DNA of 64,000 nt from JAEXNA01 sp037189585 (GCA_037189585.1 JBBCJA010000013.1:248001-312000), one strand, 5' to 3'; counted from the first letter of the stretch, positions 15,360-24,676 are shown. Notes: generated from the letters alone by a model not told the origin. Made by a program: numbers and translations.

Positions 15360-18107
15360 ATGAAACTATCCCAACGATTCAAGCGCTCGCTTGTGAGTCT
15401 CTTCTTTCTCGGTCTTTCCGGTACGGCGTTGGCCTTTCCGTTGCCCCCCGGAACAAAGGAGGTCACCAAAGTGGCCGGTATCACCGAGTACAGACTCGAC
15501 AATGGACTGAGGGTGTTGCTTTTTCCTGACCCCTCGTCGGCCAAGACCACGGTCAACATCACCTATCTCGTGGGGTCTCGTCATGAAGGTTACGGTGAAA
15601 CCGGAATGGCCCATCTCTTGGAGCATCTCTTGTTCAAAGGTTCTAAGAATCACACCAATGTTCCACAGGAACTCTCCGAGCATGGAGCCCAGGCCAACGG
15701 AACCACCTGGTATGACCGGACCAACTATTACGAGACCTTCCCCTCTTCTCCGGAAAATCTCGACTGGGCGCTTTCTTTGGAAAGCGACCGTATGGTCAAC
15801 TCTTTCATCGCCAAAAAAGACCTCGATTCCGAGATGACCGTGGTCCGTAATGAATTCGAACGTGGCGAGAACGATCCCAGCAGTATTCTCGAGGAGCGAG
15901 TCTTCTCCACGGCTTATCTCTGGCACAACTATGGAAAATCCACCATCGGAGCGAGATCCGACATCGAACAGGTTCCGATTCACCGTCTTCAGGCCTTCTA
16001 TCGCTACTACTACCAGCCGGACAACGCGGTATTAGTGGTGGCTGGGCGCTTTGATGAAGCCGAGACCCTGACCAAGATTGTGCAAAAGTTTGGAGCTATC
16101 CCCAAGCCGACGCGAGAACTGCAAGCCACCTACACCCAGGAGCCGACCCAGGATGGAGAGCGTGAAGTCGAGCTTCGCCGGACCGGAGACAGCAAAGTCG
16201 CCACGGTGGCTTTTCATATCCCGGCGGGAACAGCTCCGGATTTCGCCGCCGTCGACGTTCTGGGAGAGATCCTGGCCGACACCCCCTCGGGCCGTCTCTA
16301 TAAGGCGCTGGTGGTACCGAAGATCGCGACCAGTGTGGGGGGAGGAGCCTATCAGCTTCACGACCCCGGCCTGATGCTGTTCTCCGCCTCGGCCCGCAAA
16401 GACGCCGATCTGGATAAGGTTCAGAAGATCCTACTCGACACGGTTGACTCCTTCACTAAAAATCCGCCCACGGAGGAAGAGGTGAATAGAGCCAAGGGAG
16501 CGCTTTTAAAGTCGGCCGAGTCCACTTTGCGTGACTCTCGCCGTCTGGCTCTTCAGATCTCCGAATGGGAAGCCATGGGAGACTGGCGGATGTTCTTTCT
16601 CTACAAACAGCGAATCGCCGCAGTAACTCCGGCCGATGTGGCCAAGGCCGCCCAAGCTTATCTGAAAGTATCCAATCGCACTGTGGGAACATTCCTGCCC
16701 GATGACGCCCCCTCGCGCTCGGAGATCGCTCAAGTTAAAAAAGAGGACCTTACCGCGGCGCTCGCCGACCTGAAGGTGGATAAAGACGTGGTCGCGGGTG
16801 AGGAGTTCGACGCGACTCCCACCAACATCAAGGCTCGTACCACCTATTCCGAGCTCGCTCCGGGGATCAAGCTCGCGCTTCTTCCCAAGGACAATCGTGG
16901 AGAGACCGTGGTCTTCGACCTCACTTTCCGCTTCAATAACGTCAAGGACGCGCAGAACCAAGCCGGAGTGGCCGCTTTCACCGGTGGGATGTTGATGCGG
17001 GGCACTCAGGGGAAAACCCGAGAGCAGATCAAGGATAAGCTGACCGAACTCGAAGCCAGTGGCTCTGTCAGTGGCGACTACGAGTCTGTCTCCGCCTCTT
17101 TCTCCACCACTCGGGAGCACCTACCGGAAGTTCTGAAACTGGCTGCCGAGATCATGAAAGAGCCGAGCTTCCCTTCGGGTGAGCTCGAAACCATGCGAGA
17201 AGGCTATCTCGCTGCTCTGGAAGAGGCTCGCAGCGAACCCGAGACGAGAGCTTCACTCCTACTGAGCCAGGTGCTCGATCCCTACGCCAAGGGCGACCCT
17301 CGCGCCGCCACGACGCTGGAAGAGGATATGGCCGAAGCCAAGAAGGTCAAACTCGAGGAGCTGCGCTCCTTCCACAAAAAGTTCTACGGAGCCGAACGGG
17401 GAGAGATCGCGGTTGTGGGAGATTTCGATCCCAAAGAGATCGAGCCGCTTCTCAAGGAGCTGTTCGTCGGATGGAAGTCGGCCGGTAACGTTCCCTACGA
17501 GCGAATGGCCAGTCGGGTAAAAGAAGGCGTGAAGGGTCAAAGCCTGACCGTCGAGATCCCGGACAAAGCCAACGCGGTTTACTACGCCAGCATGCCGCTT
17601 GCCATCACCGACGAGCATCCCGACTACGCTGCGCTTCGCCTCGGTAACTATCTTTTGGGCGGCGGATTTCTCAACAGCCGACTGGCCACGCGGGTCCGCC
17701 AACAGGAGGGGCTCTCCTACTCGATCAGCTCCTCGCTTTCAGCCAACGCTCTCGACCCGGTGGGCGGCTTCGGAGTCTACGCCATCGCGGCGCCGGAGAA
17801 CGTAGGCAAGGTGAAGACGGCCATCGTGGAGGAGGTCAACCGTGCCATCAAGGATGGATTCACCACAGCGGAGGTGGAAGCGGCTAAGCGGGGCTACCTG
17901 GAATCGCTCAAAGTCTCCCGCAGCCAGGACGGGAACCTGGTGGGGTTGTTGAGCGGCTACATGTTCTATGACCGTGACGTCGAATGGCTCAACGCTTGGG
18001 ACAAGAAGATCACCGCCCTGACTCCCCAACAGATTCAAACGGCGCTGGCCAAGCATATCGATCCGAGCAAGCTGGTAGTGGTCACCGCGGGCACCTTGTC
18101 CAAGTAA
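15360..18107 (+). CDS. M16 family zinc metalloprotease, two-domain (pitrilysin/insulinase type)
   Basis: 915 aa. AGGAG at 15350-15354 sits 5 nt before ATG 15360; an adjacent ATG at 15357 is possible. A signal peptide is clear (KLSQRFKRSLVSLFFLGLSGTALA), so the enzyme is exported. The N-terminal M16 domain carries the inverted zinc motif HLLEH (about residues 85-89) and the distal glutamate in VVRNEFERGEN near residue 165. It is followed by an M16C domain, then a second M16/M16C pair that lacks HxxEH and is structural (ending with RVRQQEGLSYSISSSLSAN). It probably degrades peptides outside the cytoplasm. Followed by a strong terminator at 18208-18245. Confidence 0.94.
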   Translation: MKLSQRFKRSLVSLFFLGLSGTALAFPLPPGTKEVTKVAGITEYRLDNGLRVLLFPDPSSAKTTVNITYLVGSRHEGYGETGMAHLLEHLLFKGSKNHTNVPQELSEHGAQANGTTWYDRTNYYETFPSSPENLDWALSLESDRMVNSFIAKKDLDSEMTVVRNEFERGENDPSSILEERVFSTAYLWHNYGKSTIGARSDIEQVPIHRLQAFYRYYYQPDNAVLVVAGRFDEAETLTKIVQKFGAIPKPTRELQATYTQEPTQDGEREVELRRTGDSKVATVAFHIPAGTAPDFAAVDVLGEILADTPSGRLYKALVVPKIATSVGGGAYQLHDPGLMLFSASARKDADLDKVQKILLDTVDSFTKNPPTEEEVNRAKGALLKSAESTLRDSRRLALQISEWEAMGDWRMFFLYKQRIAAVTPADVAKAAQAYLKVSNRTVGTFLPDDAPSRSEIAQVKKEDLTAALADLKVDKDVVAGEEFDATPTNIKARTTYSELAPGIKLALLPKDNRGETVVFDLTFRFNNVKDAQNQAGVAAFTGGMLMRGTQGKTREQIKDKLTELEASGSVSGDYESVSASFSTTREHLPEVLKLAAEIMKEPSFPSGELETMREGYLAALEEARSEPETRASLLLSQVLDPYAKGDPRAATTLEEDMAEAKKVKLEELRSFHKKFYGAERGEIAVVGDFDPKEIEPLLKELFVGWKSAGNVPYERMASRVKEGVKGQSLTVEIPDKANAVYYASMPLAITDEHPDYAALRLGNYLLGGGFLNSRLATRVRQQEGLSYSISSSLSANALDPVGGFGVYAIAAPENVGKVKTAIVEEVNRAIKDGFTTAEVEAAKRGYLESLKVSRSQDGNLVGLLSGYMFYDRDVEWLNAWDKKITALTPQQIQTALAKHIDPSKLVVVTAGTLSK

Positions 18108-18207
18108 CACTGTCTCCGGGGTAGGATTCCCGCCCGATTCATCCGAGCGCGTCGCTTCCACTTCGGGCGGACTTTCGCGCCCGCTTCAACCAGATGTGAC
18201 ACAACCT

Positions 18208-18245
18208 AGTAAAAGGCCCGATGCGAGAGCACCGGGCCTTTTACT
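18208..18245. terminator. bidirectional rho-independent terminator
   Basis: A perfect 13-bp stem (AGTAAAAGGCCCG at 18208-18220, complement at 18233-18245) with a 12-nt loop. A run of A in the left arm and T in the right arm makes it usable from both strands. It separates the convergent M16 protease gene and the aminotransferase gene. Confidence 0.92.
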
Positions 18246-18261
18246 GACGAGTAAAGTTCGC

Positions 18262-19623
18262 TCAGTCGCAATACGGGTCGGCTAACGACAGCGCTTCGTC
18301 GATGATGGAGAGGCCTTCCTCGAGCTCCTCGTCGCTGATGCACAGCGGGGGAACGGCGAAGATCCAGTCCCAGCGGACCTGAGTGGAGAGGCCGCGGGAC
18401 TTGAGGTGTCCGGCGACTTTGGCCATCGCTTCGGAGGCGGGTTTGTTGAAGCCGGAGATGGGCTCTTTGGTCTCCTGATTCTTCACCAGCTCCAACACAC
18501 GGAATAGGCCGATGCCGCGATGGTCACCCACGCACTTGTGGTTGGCCTTCAGCTCGTTCATCCGTTGGCCAAGCTTTTCGCCCTGCACGCGGGCTCGCTC
18601 GATCAAGTTGTCTTCCGTGTAGACATCCAAGCAGGCTGAAGCGGCGGCGCAGGCGATGGGGTGGGAGCTGTAGGTCAGCCCGCACCACAAGGGCCTTGTG
18701 TCGAAGTAGTCGCCGATCTCGGGTGAGACGACCACGGCGCCCAGTGGAATGTAGCCGCAGGTCAGCCCCTTGGCGCAAACCAGGATGTCGGGCCGCACGC
18801 CGTAGTGGTCGATACCCCACCATTCGCCGGTGCGACCGAAGCCGCTCATCACTTCGTCCACGATCAGCTTGATGCCGTACTTGTCGCACAGCGCGCGCAC
18901 ACCTTTCCAGTAGCCCACGGTGGAAGGGGCGATGATACCGGAAGAGCCGGAGTAGCCTTCCAGCAAGATGGCCGCGATGTCGTTGGGGCCTTCCATTTCG
19001 ATCTGCTCTTCGATCAGATCGACCAAGGCCTGGTCTCCCTGCTCCGGCGTGCAGTGACGATACAGAGGGCTGCGGTAAGAGTAAGGATCGAGCATGCGCA
19101 CGATCCATGGCACGCCGGGTTCGTTGGCCAGACGACGAGGGTCACCACCGGCGCTCATCGCTCCGAAGGTCGCGCCGTGATAGGCGCGGTAGCGGGTCAT
19201 CACCTTCTGGCGGCCGGTCACCAAGCGGGCCATCTTCATGGCGTTCTCGATGGCGTCGGCGCCACCGTTGGTGAAGAAGACTTTCTTGAGATTGCCGGGG
19301 GCGATCTTGGACAGCTTTTCGGCTGCCTCACCGCGCGGCTTGGTGGCGCATCCGGGATAGATGAAGGCCAGTTCGTCGGCCTGGGCCTTGATGGCCTCGA
19401 TCACCTTTGGGTGGCCATGACCGATATTCATGTTCATCAGCTGGGAGGAGAAATCGAGATAGCGTCGTCCCTCCACGTCCCAGAAACAGCTTCCTTTAGC
19501 TTTCGCCACCGCGATAGGGTTGGCGACCGACTGCACCGACCAGGAGAACAGGGTGTACTCCATATTCTTGGCGATGATCTCTTTAGAGGCACGCACGGCC
19601 TCTGATTCTTGCTCTGCGATCAC
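18262..19623 (-). CDS. class III pyridoxal-phosphate aminotransferase
   Basis: 453 aa from GTG 19623, with an AGGAG site 9-10 nt upstream. Fold type I class III features are present: the phosphate-binding FTNGGADAIENAMKMAR, RAYHGATFGAMSAGGD, the LIVDEVMSGFGRTGEWW motif with the PLP-pyridine aspartate, and the Schiff-base lysine in CAKGLTCGYIPLGA. The sequence style is closest to omega-amino acid:pyruvate and taurine:pyruvate aminotransferases rather than ornithine or glutamate-1-semialdehyde enzymes. The amino donor cannot be deduced. Monocistronic: terminator downstream, divergent PilZ gene upstream. Confidence 0.93.
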   Translation of the reverse strand: MIAEQESEAVRASKEIIAKNMEYTLFSWSVQSVANPIAVAKAKGSCFWDVEGRRYLDFSSQLMNMNIGHGHPKVIEAIKAQADELAFIYPGCATKPRGEAAEKLSKIAPGNLKKVFFTNGGADAIENAMKMARLVTGRQKVMTRYRAYHGATFGAMSAGGDPRRLANEPGVPWIVRMLDPYSYRSPLYRHCTPEQGDQALVDLIEEQIEMEGPNDIAAILLEGYSGSSGIIAPSTVGYWKGVRALCDKYGIKLIVDEVMSGFGRTGEWWGIDHYGVRPDILVCAKGLTCGYIPLGAVVVSPEIGDYFDTRPLWCGLTYSSHPIACAAASACLDVYTEDNLIERARVQGEKLGQRMNELKANHKCVGDHRGIGLFRVLELVKNQETKEPISGFNKPASEAMAKVAGHLKSRGLSTQVRWDWIFAVPPLCISDEELEEGLSIIDEALSLADPYCD

Positions 19624-19677
19624 GGTGACTTTTTCTCCTAGAGATTGATTGAGCGGAGGATTTCAGGGCAAGGGTTG

Positions 19678-20460
19678 ATGGACCCTGCCGAAGAACCTCC
19701 GCTTCCCATGTTGCGCAACAAGATTCAGGGCCTCGAGGCGACCGATCCCGATTTCCCGCAGCTCAGTTTAGCCGAGAGGCGGAAGAAGTTGCGCGTCCGG
19801 ACCTACATAAGGCTTGAGATCGCCACCGACAAGGGGCGGGTCTCCGCCATCGTCACCGACCTGTCTTTGGACGGCATGCGCATGCGCTGCCAACACCCGG
19901 TGCGGGATGGCGAACGGGTGGAGGTCTTCTTCCCCGATGGCCAGGATCCCGAGAGCACGGGCTCGGTACGCTGCCGTATCGTCTGGGTGCAGCAGATTCA
20001 GCAGGTCGGGCGGACCAGCTACGAAGCGGGACTGGCCTTCGAGGATAGCCGGGACAACATGAAGCGATCCTGGGTGCGCTATGTTCTCGAGCAGCTCGGC
20101 TTCGACGAGAATAAGACGTTTCAAAAGCGAAAGTTTCTCCGCGTGAAAGGTCAGATCCCGGCTCGGATCTTCACTGTTCGTCCCGACGACCCGGCTACCG
20201 GCGAGGTGGTCAATCTCGGCGTGGGGGGCGCGCTCCTGGCCCTCGACGCTCCGCTCGAGCGGGACAGCCAGATCCACTGCGAAATCTGCCTCTGGCGCAT
20301 CCTGCCCGCGCTCCGGCTTCCCTGTCGCGTCATGGGCGTTCGGGAAGACCCGGATGTACCGGGACGCCACCTCCACTCGCTGCTCTTTCTGGGCATGGAC
20401 ACCGAGGAGGTGAAGCTCCTCGGTAACTACGTCATCTTCTTGATCAATCAGTCGGAATAG
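19678..20460 (+). CDS. double PilZ-domain protein (c-di-GMP receptor candidate)
   Basis: 260 aa from ATG 19678 (MDPAEEPPLPMLRNKI); an in-frame TTG at 19645 would add 11 residues. Two PilZ domains are visible. The first has the basic motif ERRKKLRVRTYIR and the VTDLSLDGMRMR D/N-x-S-x-x-G motif. The second has QKRKFLRVKGQIPARI and VVNLGVGGALLAL, in which Ser of the motif is replaced by Gly. PilZ domains bind cyclic di-GMP and control motility, pili or exopolysaccharide. The first domain has both signature motifs and is likely to bind; the second may be degenerate. No output domain is attached, so it probably acts through a partner. Confidence 0.88.
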   Translation: MDPAEEPPLPMLRNKIQGLEATDPDFPQLSLAERRKKLRVRTYIRLEIATDKGRVSAIVTDLSLDGMRMRCQHPVRDGERVEVFFPDGQDPESTGSVRCRIVWVQQIQQVGRTSYEAGLAFEDSRDNMKRSWVRYVLEQLGFDENKTFQKRKFLRVKGQIPARIFTVRPDDPATGEVVNLGVGGALLALDAPLERDSQIHCEICLWRILPALRLPCRVMGVREDPDVPGRHLHSLLFLGMDTEEVKLLGNYVIFLINQSE

Positions 20461-20507
20461 ACGATCGTTTGAAGGGGAAATATTCAACGCGAACTCAATA
20501 GCCTCGA

Positions 20508-21062
20508 ATGGATGCGTTTCGCGGGCTGGGTCAACTTGTCGGTATACTATTGGCGTTGTTCGGAGTTTTCTTCGGGGTTTTTCTCGTTCGGCGTGCAGTT
20601 AACCACGAAAAGGATCAGCGACGCGAGCGGGAGCGCGCGAATCCGCAAGAGCTGGAGCGACTCAAGGCGGAAAAAGCAAAGCGAGATTGGCGTATGGTGT
20701 CTTGCGCCTGTCTCCCGCCTCTCTTGATTCTTGTAGGTTTTATGGTCACTGGAGGATTGCACGCGGTTAAGCTGGAGAAGGCCTATAACTTGACGGACCA
20801 ACATTTTAAAGCGGGAGCTTATGGAGAAGCTATCAAGTCCGCGCAGCCTGTCTTAGACGAGATCGAAGAGCGTTACGACCGCTATGGCTTAAAATTGCAT
20901 GCAAAGCCACTTCCGGTAGATTCGGCCAGGCTGACCCGAATAGTTATCCGGTCTCTGATGAAGGAAGGGCGAAAGGAAGAAGCGGCTCAGCTTTTTTCAG
21001 TGTACCGTCAGAGGTTTTCTGACGCGCCGGACCCGGCGCTCGCCCGCGAAGTAGGGAAATGA
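20508..21062 (+). CDS. small membrane protein with two TM helices and helical-repeat tail, function unknown
   Basis: 184 aa. Two hydrophobic helices (LVGILLALFGVFFGVFLV near residues 10-27, and CLPPLLILVGFMVTGGL near residues 68-84) flank a highly charged, Arg/Glu-rich cytoplasmic loop. The C-terminal ~95 residues look like one or two TPR-type hairpins (AYNLTDQHFKAGAYGEAIKSA; LTRIVIRSLMKEGRKEEAAQLF). It has no enzymatic motif. It lies 47 bp after the PilZ gene on the same strand and may be co-transcribed. I do not recognise the family. Confidence 0.7.
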   Translation: MDAFRGLGQLVGILLALFGVFFGVFLVRRAVNHEKDQRRERERANPQELERLKAEKAKRDWRMVSCACLPPLLILVGFMVTGGLHAVKLEKAYNLTDQHFKAGAYGEAIKSAQPVLDEIEERYDRYGLKLHAKPLPVDSARLTRIVIRSLMKEGRKEEAAQLFSVYRQRFSDAPDPALAREVGK

Positions 21063-21076
21063 GCCCTTTGTGGCTT

Positions 21077-21100
21077 CACTTCCGCATTCACTTCCGCATT
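21077..21100. repeat. 12-bp perfect tandem duplication spanning the trpD stop
   Basis: CACTTCCGCATT occurs twice in direct succession (21077-21088 and 21089-21100). Read on the minus strand, each copy supplies Met-Arg-Lys-stop, so the duplication has doubled the trpD stop region. It is probably a recent slippage event. Confidence 0.8.
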
Positions 21101-22140
21101 GCATACTCTCGGCATCGCTCGAAGTAGCGACCGACCTCTCCGGAGCGCAAAGCTTCGTAGGCTCGCTGATAGCCGGCGGCCAGGTCGTTCTCGACCTCGG
21201 TCAGCCATAGGGCGGCGGCGACATTCATGGCCACGGCACAAGCCAGCTCCTCGCGACCGCCGGCGAGAAGCTCGCGCGATATCGAGGCGTTGGTCGCCGC
21301 GTCGCCGCCTCGTAAAGATTCCAAAGCGATGGGGGAGGTGCCGAACACCGCCGGAGTCCATTCCCAGTTCCGAACCGGCTGGCCGGCCTCGGCCATGCTG
21401 ACCCAGCTGATCCCGTTGGGACTCAATTCATCCAGGCCGCCCTCGCCGTGAACAACCAGAACGCGACGCAAGCCGAGCCGAATTGCCGCCTGAGCCATCG
21501 GCTCCACCAATTCGCGAGCATACACGCCCAGCAGTTGATGGCTCACTCCCGCCGGATTGACCAGCGGGCCGAGAAGGTTGAAAAGTGTCCGCACCCCCAG
21601 GGCGCGTCGTAAGCTCGCCAGCTGTTTCATAGCGGGATGAAAGTGGGGGGCGAAAAGAAAGCCGAATCCGCCGGAAGCGATGTGCCTAGCGACCTCCTCG
21701 GGGCGATGCCCCAGCGGATAGCCCAGCTCCGCCAACAGATCGGCGCTCCCGCAGGCCGAGGATATGGAGCGGTTACCGTGCTTGGCTACCCTCACCCCCA
21801 AGGAGGCGAGCACCAGGGCGGCCAAAGTCGAGATGTTGATCAGGTGAGCTCCGTCTCCGCCTGTGCCACAGGTGTCCAGAAGGGTCTCCCCCTCAGCGCC
21901 GACTGAAACACTGACCTGGTGCTCCTTTAAGGACTGGGCCGCCCCCACGATCTCATCCACCGTCTCGCCGCGCACCTTCAGCGCGCTCAGAAGCCCGGCC
22001 GCCAGAAGCGATTCGGGAGCGTTTTCCAGATTCGCTCTCATCAAAGCGCTCACCACCGAGCGCATGGTTTGCTCGGTCAACCTCTCTCCCGAGGTCACCG
22101 CGTGAAGCGCCTCTCGCAGTACCTGTTCATCAGCTTTCAT
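21088..22140 (-). CDS. trpD: anthranilate phosphoribosyltransferase
   Basis: 350 aa. It transfers phosphoribose from PRPP to anthranilate in tryptophan synthesis. The signature motifs of the nucleoside phosphorylase-like fold are all present: LLDTCGTGGDGAHLINIST (PRPP/Mg binding), VAKHGNRSISSACGSADLL, the hinge region FAPHFHPAMKQLASLRRALGVRTLFNLLGPL, and VVHGEGGLDELSP. The gene stands alone: no other trp gene is nearby, so the pathway is dispersed in this genome. No clear ribosome site precedes the ATG at 22140. Confidence 0.97.
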   Translation of the reverse strand: MKADEQVLREALHAVTSGERLTEQTMRSVVSALMRANLENAPESLLAAGLLSALKVRGETVDEIVGAAQSLKEHQVSVSVGAEGETLLDTCGTGGDGAHLINISTLAALVLASLGVRVAKHGNRSISSACGSADLLAELGYPLGHRPEEVARHIASGGFGFLFAPHFHPAMKQLASLRRALGVRTLFNLLGPLVNPAGVSHQLLGVYARELVEPMAQAAIRLGLRRVLVVHGEGGLDELSPNGISWVSMAEAGQPVRNWEWTPAVFGTSPIALESLRGGDAATNASISRELLAGGREELACAVAMNVAAALWLTEVENDLAAGYQRAYEALRSGEVGRYFERCREYAMRK

Positions 22141-22192
22141 ACCAAGCCCGGAAATTATCTCGTGAGACCTTGTTTTCCTGGAGGAGGAACGC

Positions 22193-22279
22193 TTGAAAAA
22201 CTATCCTGTTGGAACGAAACTTTTATCTGTCTGTATACTTCAAACATCGTATATATCTGGGGTATCCTCAGGTATATAA
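22193..22279 (+). CDS. possible short upstream ORF (28 codons)
   Basis: A strong Shine-Dalgarno run (GGAGGAGG) precedes TTG 22193 by 5 nt. The frame encodes MKNYPVGTKLLSVCILQTSY and continues for eight residues to TAA at 22277-22279. It ends 57 bp before the preferred start of the S41 protease gene. It could be a leader peptide or a fortuitous purine run. No homologue is recognised. Confidence 0.25.
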   Translation: MKNYPVGTKLLSVCILQTSYISGVSSGI

Positions 22280-22336
22280 CGTGCCTCCGGGGTGCTACGT
22301 GCCCTCCGGGTACAGTTTTGGAAGGTAGGGTTCTCG

Positions 22337-23584
22337 GTGCTTGTTCCACGCTCTTGGCGGTCTTTAGTCTTATGTGCCCTACTGGCGCTCAGTCTACTTT
22401 CTCCCACCCAGGCCGATCGCGGAGACGCGCTTCGTTTCGAAGCCGCCGTGGCCCAGATCTCGAAGCTCGCTAAGAAGCGCCCCACGATCGAGACCCTTCT
22501 GGATAGTGCCCGAAACGCCGTTCCCTCACTGGGAGACGACGCCTTGACCGTGGCGGGACTTTCCCATCGCCTGAACGGAAGTTCGGACGCGGAACTTTCC
22601 ACCGCCGTCATCAAGGCGATGCTGAAGTCTCTCGATGATCGATGGGCCCGTCTCTACTCTCCGGAGGAGAGCCAGAACATGCGATCGGGTCTCAACGGAG
22701 ATGGGTTGGGTAGCTTAGGTCTCAACCTGGTCCACGACGGCACTAAAAATCAGGGCTACCTGATCTCCGACGTCGCTCCCAATGGGCCAGCCCTGGGGTT
22801 GATCAAAGCCGGCGAGCGACTGCGGTCGGTGGACGGTACGGATTTGACCAAGCCGACAGAAGTGTCCCTCGATTCCCTCTTGCACGGACAACCGGGGTCG
22901 GTGGCGCATCTGTTGGTTTCCGACATTAAGGGAAAGAGCCGCGAGGTGGATGTCACTCGGGTCGATCTGGATGCCCCCACGGCCTATCTGACCAAGACCG
23001 ACCGGGATAGCGCGGAGATTCGTATCACCAGTTTTGGCGCCGATACCGCCAAGGAACTCCAACAGATTCTGGACCAAACCCGAGTCGAGACACTGGTCCT
23101 CGACCTTCGCTGCAATGGGGGAGGGTACGTCAAGTCGGCGGTGGCCTGCTCCTCCCTTTTTGTCAAGGACGGCTCTCTGGTCGTGCAGACCGAATCGCCC
23201 GACGGCGTGACTCCGCTTTATAGCGAGGGCGCCCCTCGTTTCAAAGGCTCCGTGGTGCTGCTAGTCAATAGCAAAACGGCCAGCGCCGCGGAGATCTTCA
23301 CCGCTTGTCTACAACATCACCTGGATGCCGAAGTCATCGGCGAGACCACTTACGGCAAAGGATCGGTTCAGCGGATCGTCGACCTGCCCGGTAAATGGGC
23401 TCTCAAAGTTACCACTTCGGCCTATCGAACCGCGGCCGGTGATCTGATCGACGGGATCGGGATCAAGCCCGACCTGGAGCTTAAGATGCCCATCGCCGCG
23501 TGCCGCACCGAGGACGACACCCAGATGGCTCAAGCACGCCAACACGTTCGTCATCTGGCCGCCAGTCCCCCTAGCAAATCCTAA
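22337..23584 (+). CDS. S41 family C-terminal processing peptidase
   Basis: 415 aa from GTG 22337, with GGAAGG 11 nt upstream; an in-frame GTG at 22292 is a weaker choice. A signal peptide or anchor follows (RSWRSLVLCALLALSLLSPTQA). A PDZ-like domain (GLNLVHDGTK, ISDVAPNGPALGLIKAGERL) precedes the catalytic domain with VLDLRCNGGGYVKSAV, the Ser region SKTASAAEIF and the Lys region TYGKGSVQR. All catalytic features are intact. It is a paralogue of the gene at the left edge of the window. It starts a run of plus-strand genes of less common type (23624-26143). Confidence 0.92.
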   Translation: MLVPRSWRSLVLCALLALSLLSPTQADRGDALRFEAAVAQISKLAKKRPTIETLLDSARNAVPSLGDDALTVAGLSHRLNGSSDAELSTAVIKAMLKSLDDRWARLYSPEESQNMRSGLNGDGLGSLGLNLVHDGTKNQGYLISDVAPNGPALGLIKAGERLRSVDGTDLTKPTEVSLDSLLHGQPGSVAHLLVSDIKGKSREVDVTRVDLDAPTAYLTKTDRDSAEIRITSFGADTAKELQQILDQTRVETLVLDLRCNGGGYVKSAVACSSLFVKDGSLVVQTESPDGVTPLYSEGAPRFKGSVVLLVNSKTASAAEIFTACLQHHLDAEVIGETTYGKGSVQRIVDLPGKWALKVTTSAYRTAAGDLIDGIGIKPDLELKMPIAACRTEDDTQMAQARQHVRHLAASPPSKS

Positions 23585-23623
23585 GCAAGACAAAGCGGGC
23601 ACCGAAGGGTTATACTGAGTCTC

Positions 23624-24676
23624 GTGGCCTTTAGCCCTATTTCCGGACCCAATTTTGGCCGCTACGAAGGCCAGCACATCCAAGCCGTCCCTCGGCAAAA
23701 GACCGAGAGTGTCGCGCCTAATTTGCTGCGCGATCTCAAGACTTTCATCGATCTCGATGACGAGCTTGATGCTGAGGAACTGCTCAGACTTCTCACCCTC
23801 GACGAGGTGGAACTCTCGGAAGAAGCTCGTGACATCTTACGCAAAATCAAGAAGAAGAAAAAACGAGGTCGAGACCGCGAGGCCGAGCAGAGCGAGGAAG
23901 AGTTTCTCCAGTTGCTAGCTCAGCTGGATGAGGAGGAGCTAACGCCGCTGAGCGAACTGCCGCGAAAAGATGTCACGCCCTATCTCCCTCCCGTACTGAC
24001 CCTATCGACTTATGGACCTTTGGTGGAAGAGAGCCGGCCAGCGCCCATCGCGCCTCGACCTCAGCCGGCCGAGGACGATATCTCGCAGTTGACCCGGGCG
24101 GGGAAGCTGGCTCTGGCTATGGTCGCCATTGCCCCAGATAAAAAGCAGGCGATGAAAGTCGCTCGAGATCTGGAGGTCTTCGGGGCCGAACTGTTGGGCG
24201 AAGTCAAGCGTTTTGGTACCCGTGTGGTTGTGGTTGGAGCCAGGACGGCCTTCACCGATATCGAGATCGCCGGGATCCGGCTCTTTGGAGCGGGAGAGAA
24301 GACCTTCGACGGGCGCCCTTGGTCGGTGGTCCGCGGTGTCTATTCGGCCAAGCGGCGCATTATCTGCGTCGGAGAAGAGCTGCTCGACGAGAGCAAGCGC
24401 AGCGGACGTTCCACCGTCCGGCACGAATTCGCTCACGCCTACGAGGACACCTGGAGCCGGAAGCGCCAACGACGACAGCCATTGAGCGTGGAGCTCTGGT
24501 ACCGTTTCGAAAAGACCCGCAAAAGTTTTGTCTCGGCCTACGCCTCGACCCAGCCGGCGGAGTACTTCGCTGAATCGGTGGAGGCTTATTTCGCGCCCGG
24601 ACTGCGCGACACCCTGATGGCCGGAGACCCCGAGATGTTCGCCTATCTTGGTGAGCTTTTCGGCGGTACTTATTAA
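23624..24676 (+). CDS. cytosolic metallopeptidase with anthrax-lethal-factor-like (ATLF/M34) catalytic domain
   Basis: 350 aa from GTG 23624; no signal peptide. The N-terminal half is charged and probably disordered (a Lys/Arg cluster near residues 72-85, acidic stretches, then a proline-rich linker at 134-150). Residues ~155-350 carry zinc motif HEFAH (H267, E268, H271) and the segment YASTQPAEYFAES. In anthrax lethal factor the catalytic Tyr and third zinc ligand Glu lie seven residues apart in YGRTNEAEFFAE; here Y306 and E313 have the same spacing and the same EaEFFAE-like context. This points to the ATLF fold used by lethal factor and Pro-Pro endopeptidases. Its target is unknown. It lies 39 bp after the S41 gene. 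Confidence 0.82.
   Translation: MAFSPISGPNFGRYEGQHIQAVPRQKTESVAPNLLRDLKTFIDLDDELDAEELLRLLTLDEVELSEEARDILRKIKKKKKRGRDREAEQSEEEFLQLLAQLDEEELTPLSELPRKDVTPYLPPVLTLSTYGPLVEESRPAPIAPRPQPAEDDISQLTRAGKLALAMVAIAPDKKQAMKVARDLEVFGAELLGEVKRFGTRVVVVGARTAFTDIEIAGIRLFGAGEKTFDGRPWSVVRGVYSAKRRIICVGEELLDESKRSGRSTVRHEFAHAYEDTWSRKRQRRQPLSVELWYRFEKTRKSFVSAYASTQPAEYFAESVEAYFAPGLRDTLMAGDPEMFAYLGELFGGTY

Noticed and set aside
18805..19605. A 266-codon frame opposite the class III aminotransferase
   Set aside because: His/Gly-rich shadow of a conserved enzyme with all catalytic motifs on the other strand.
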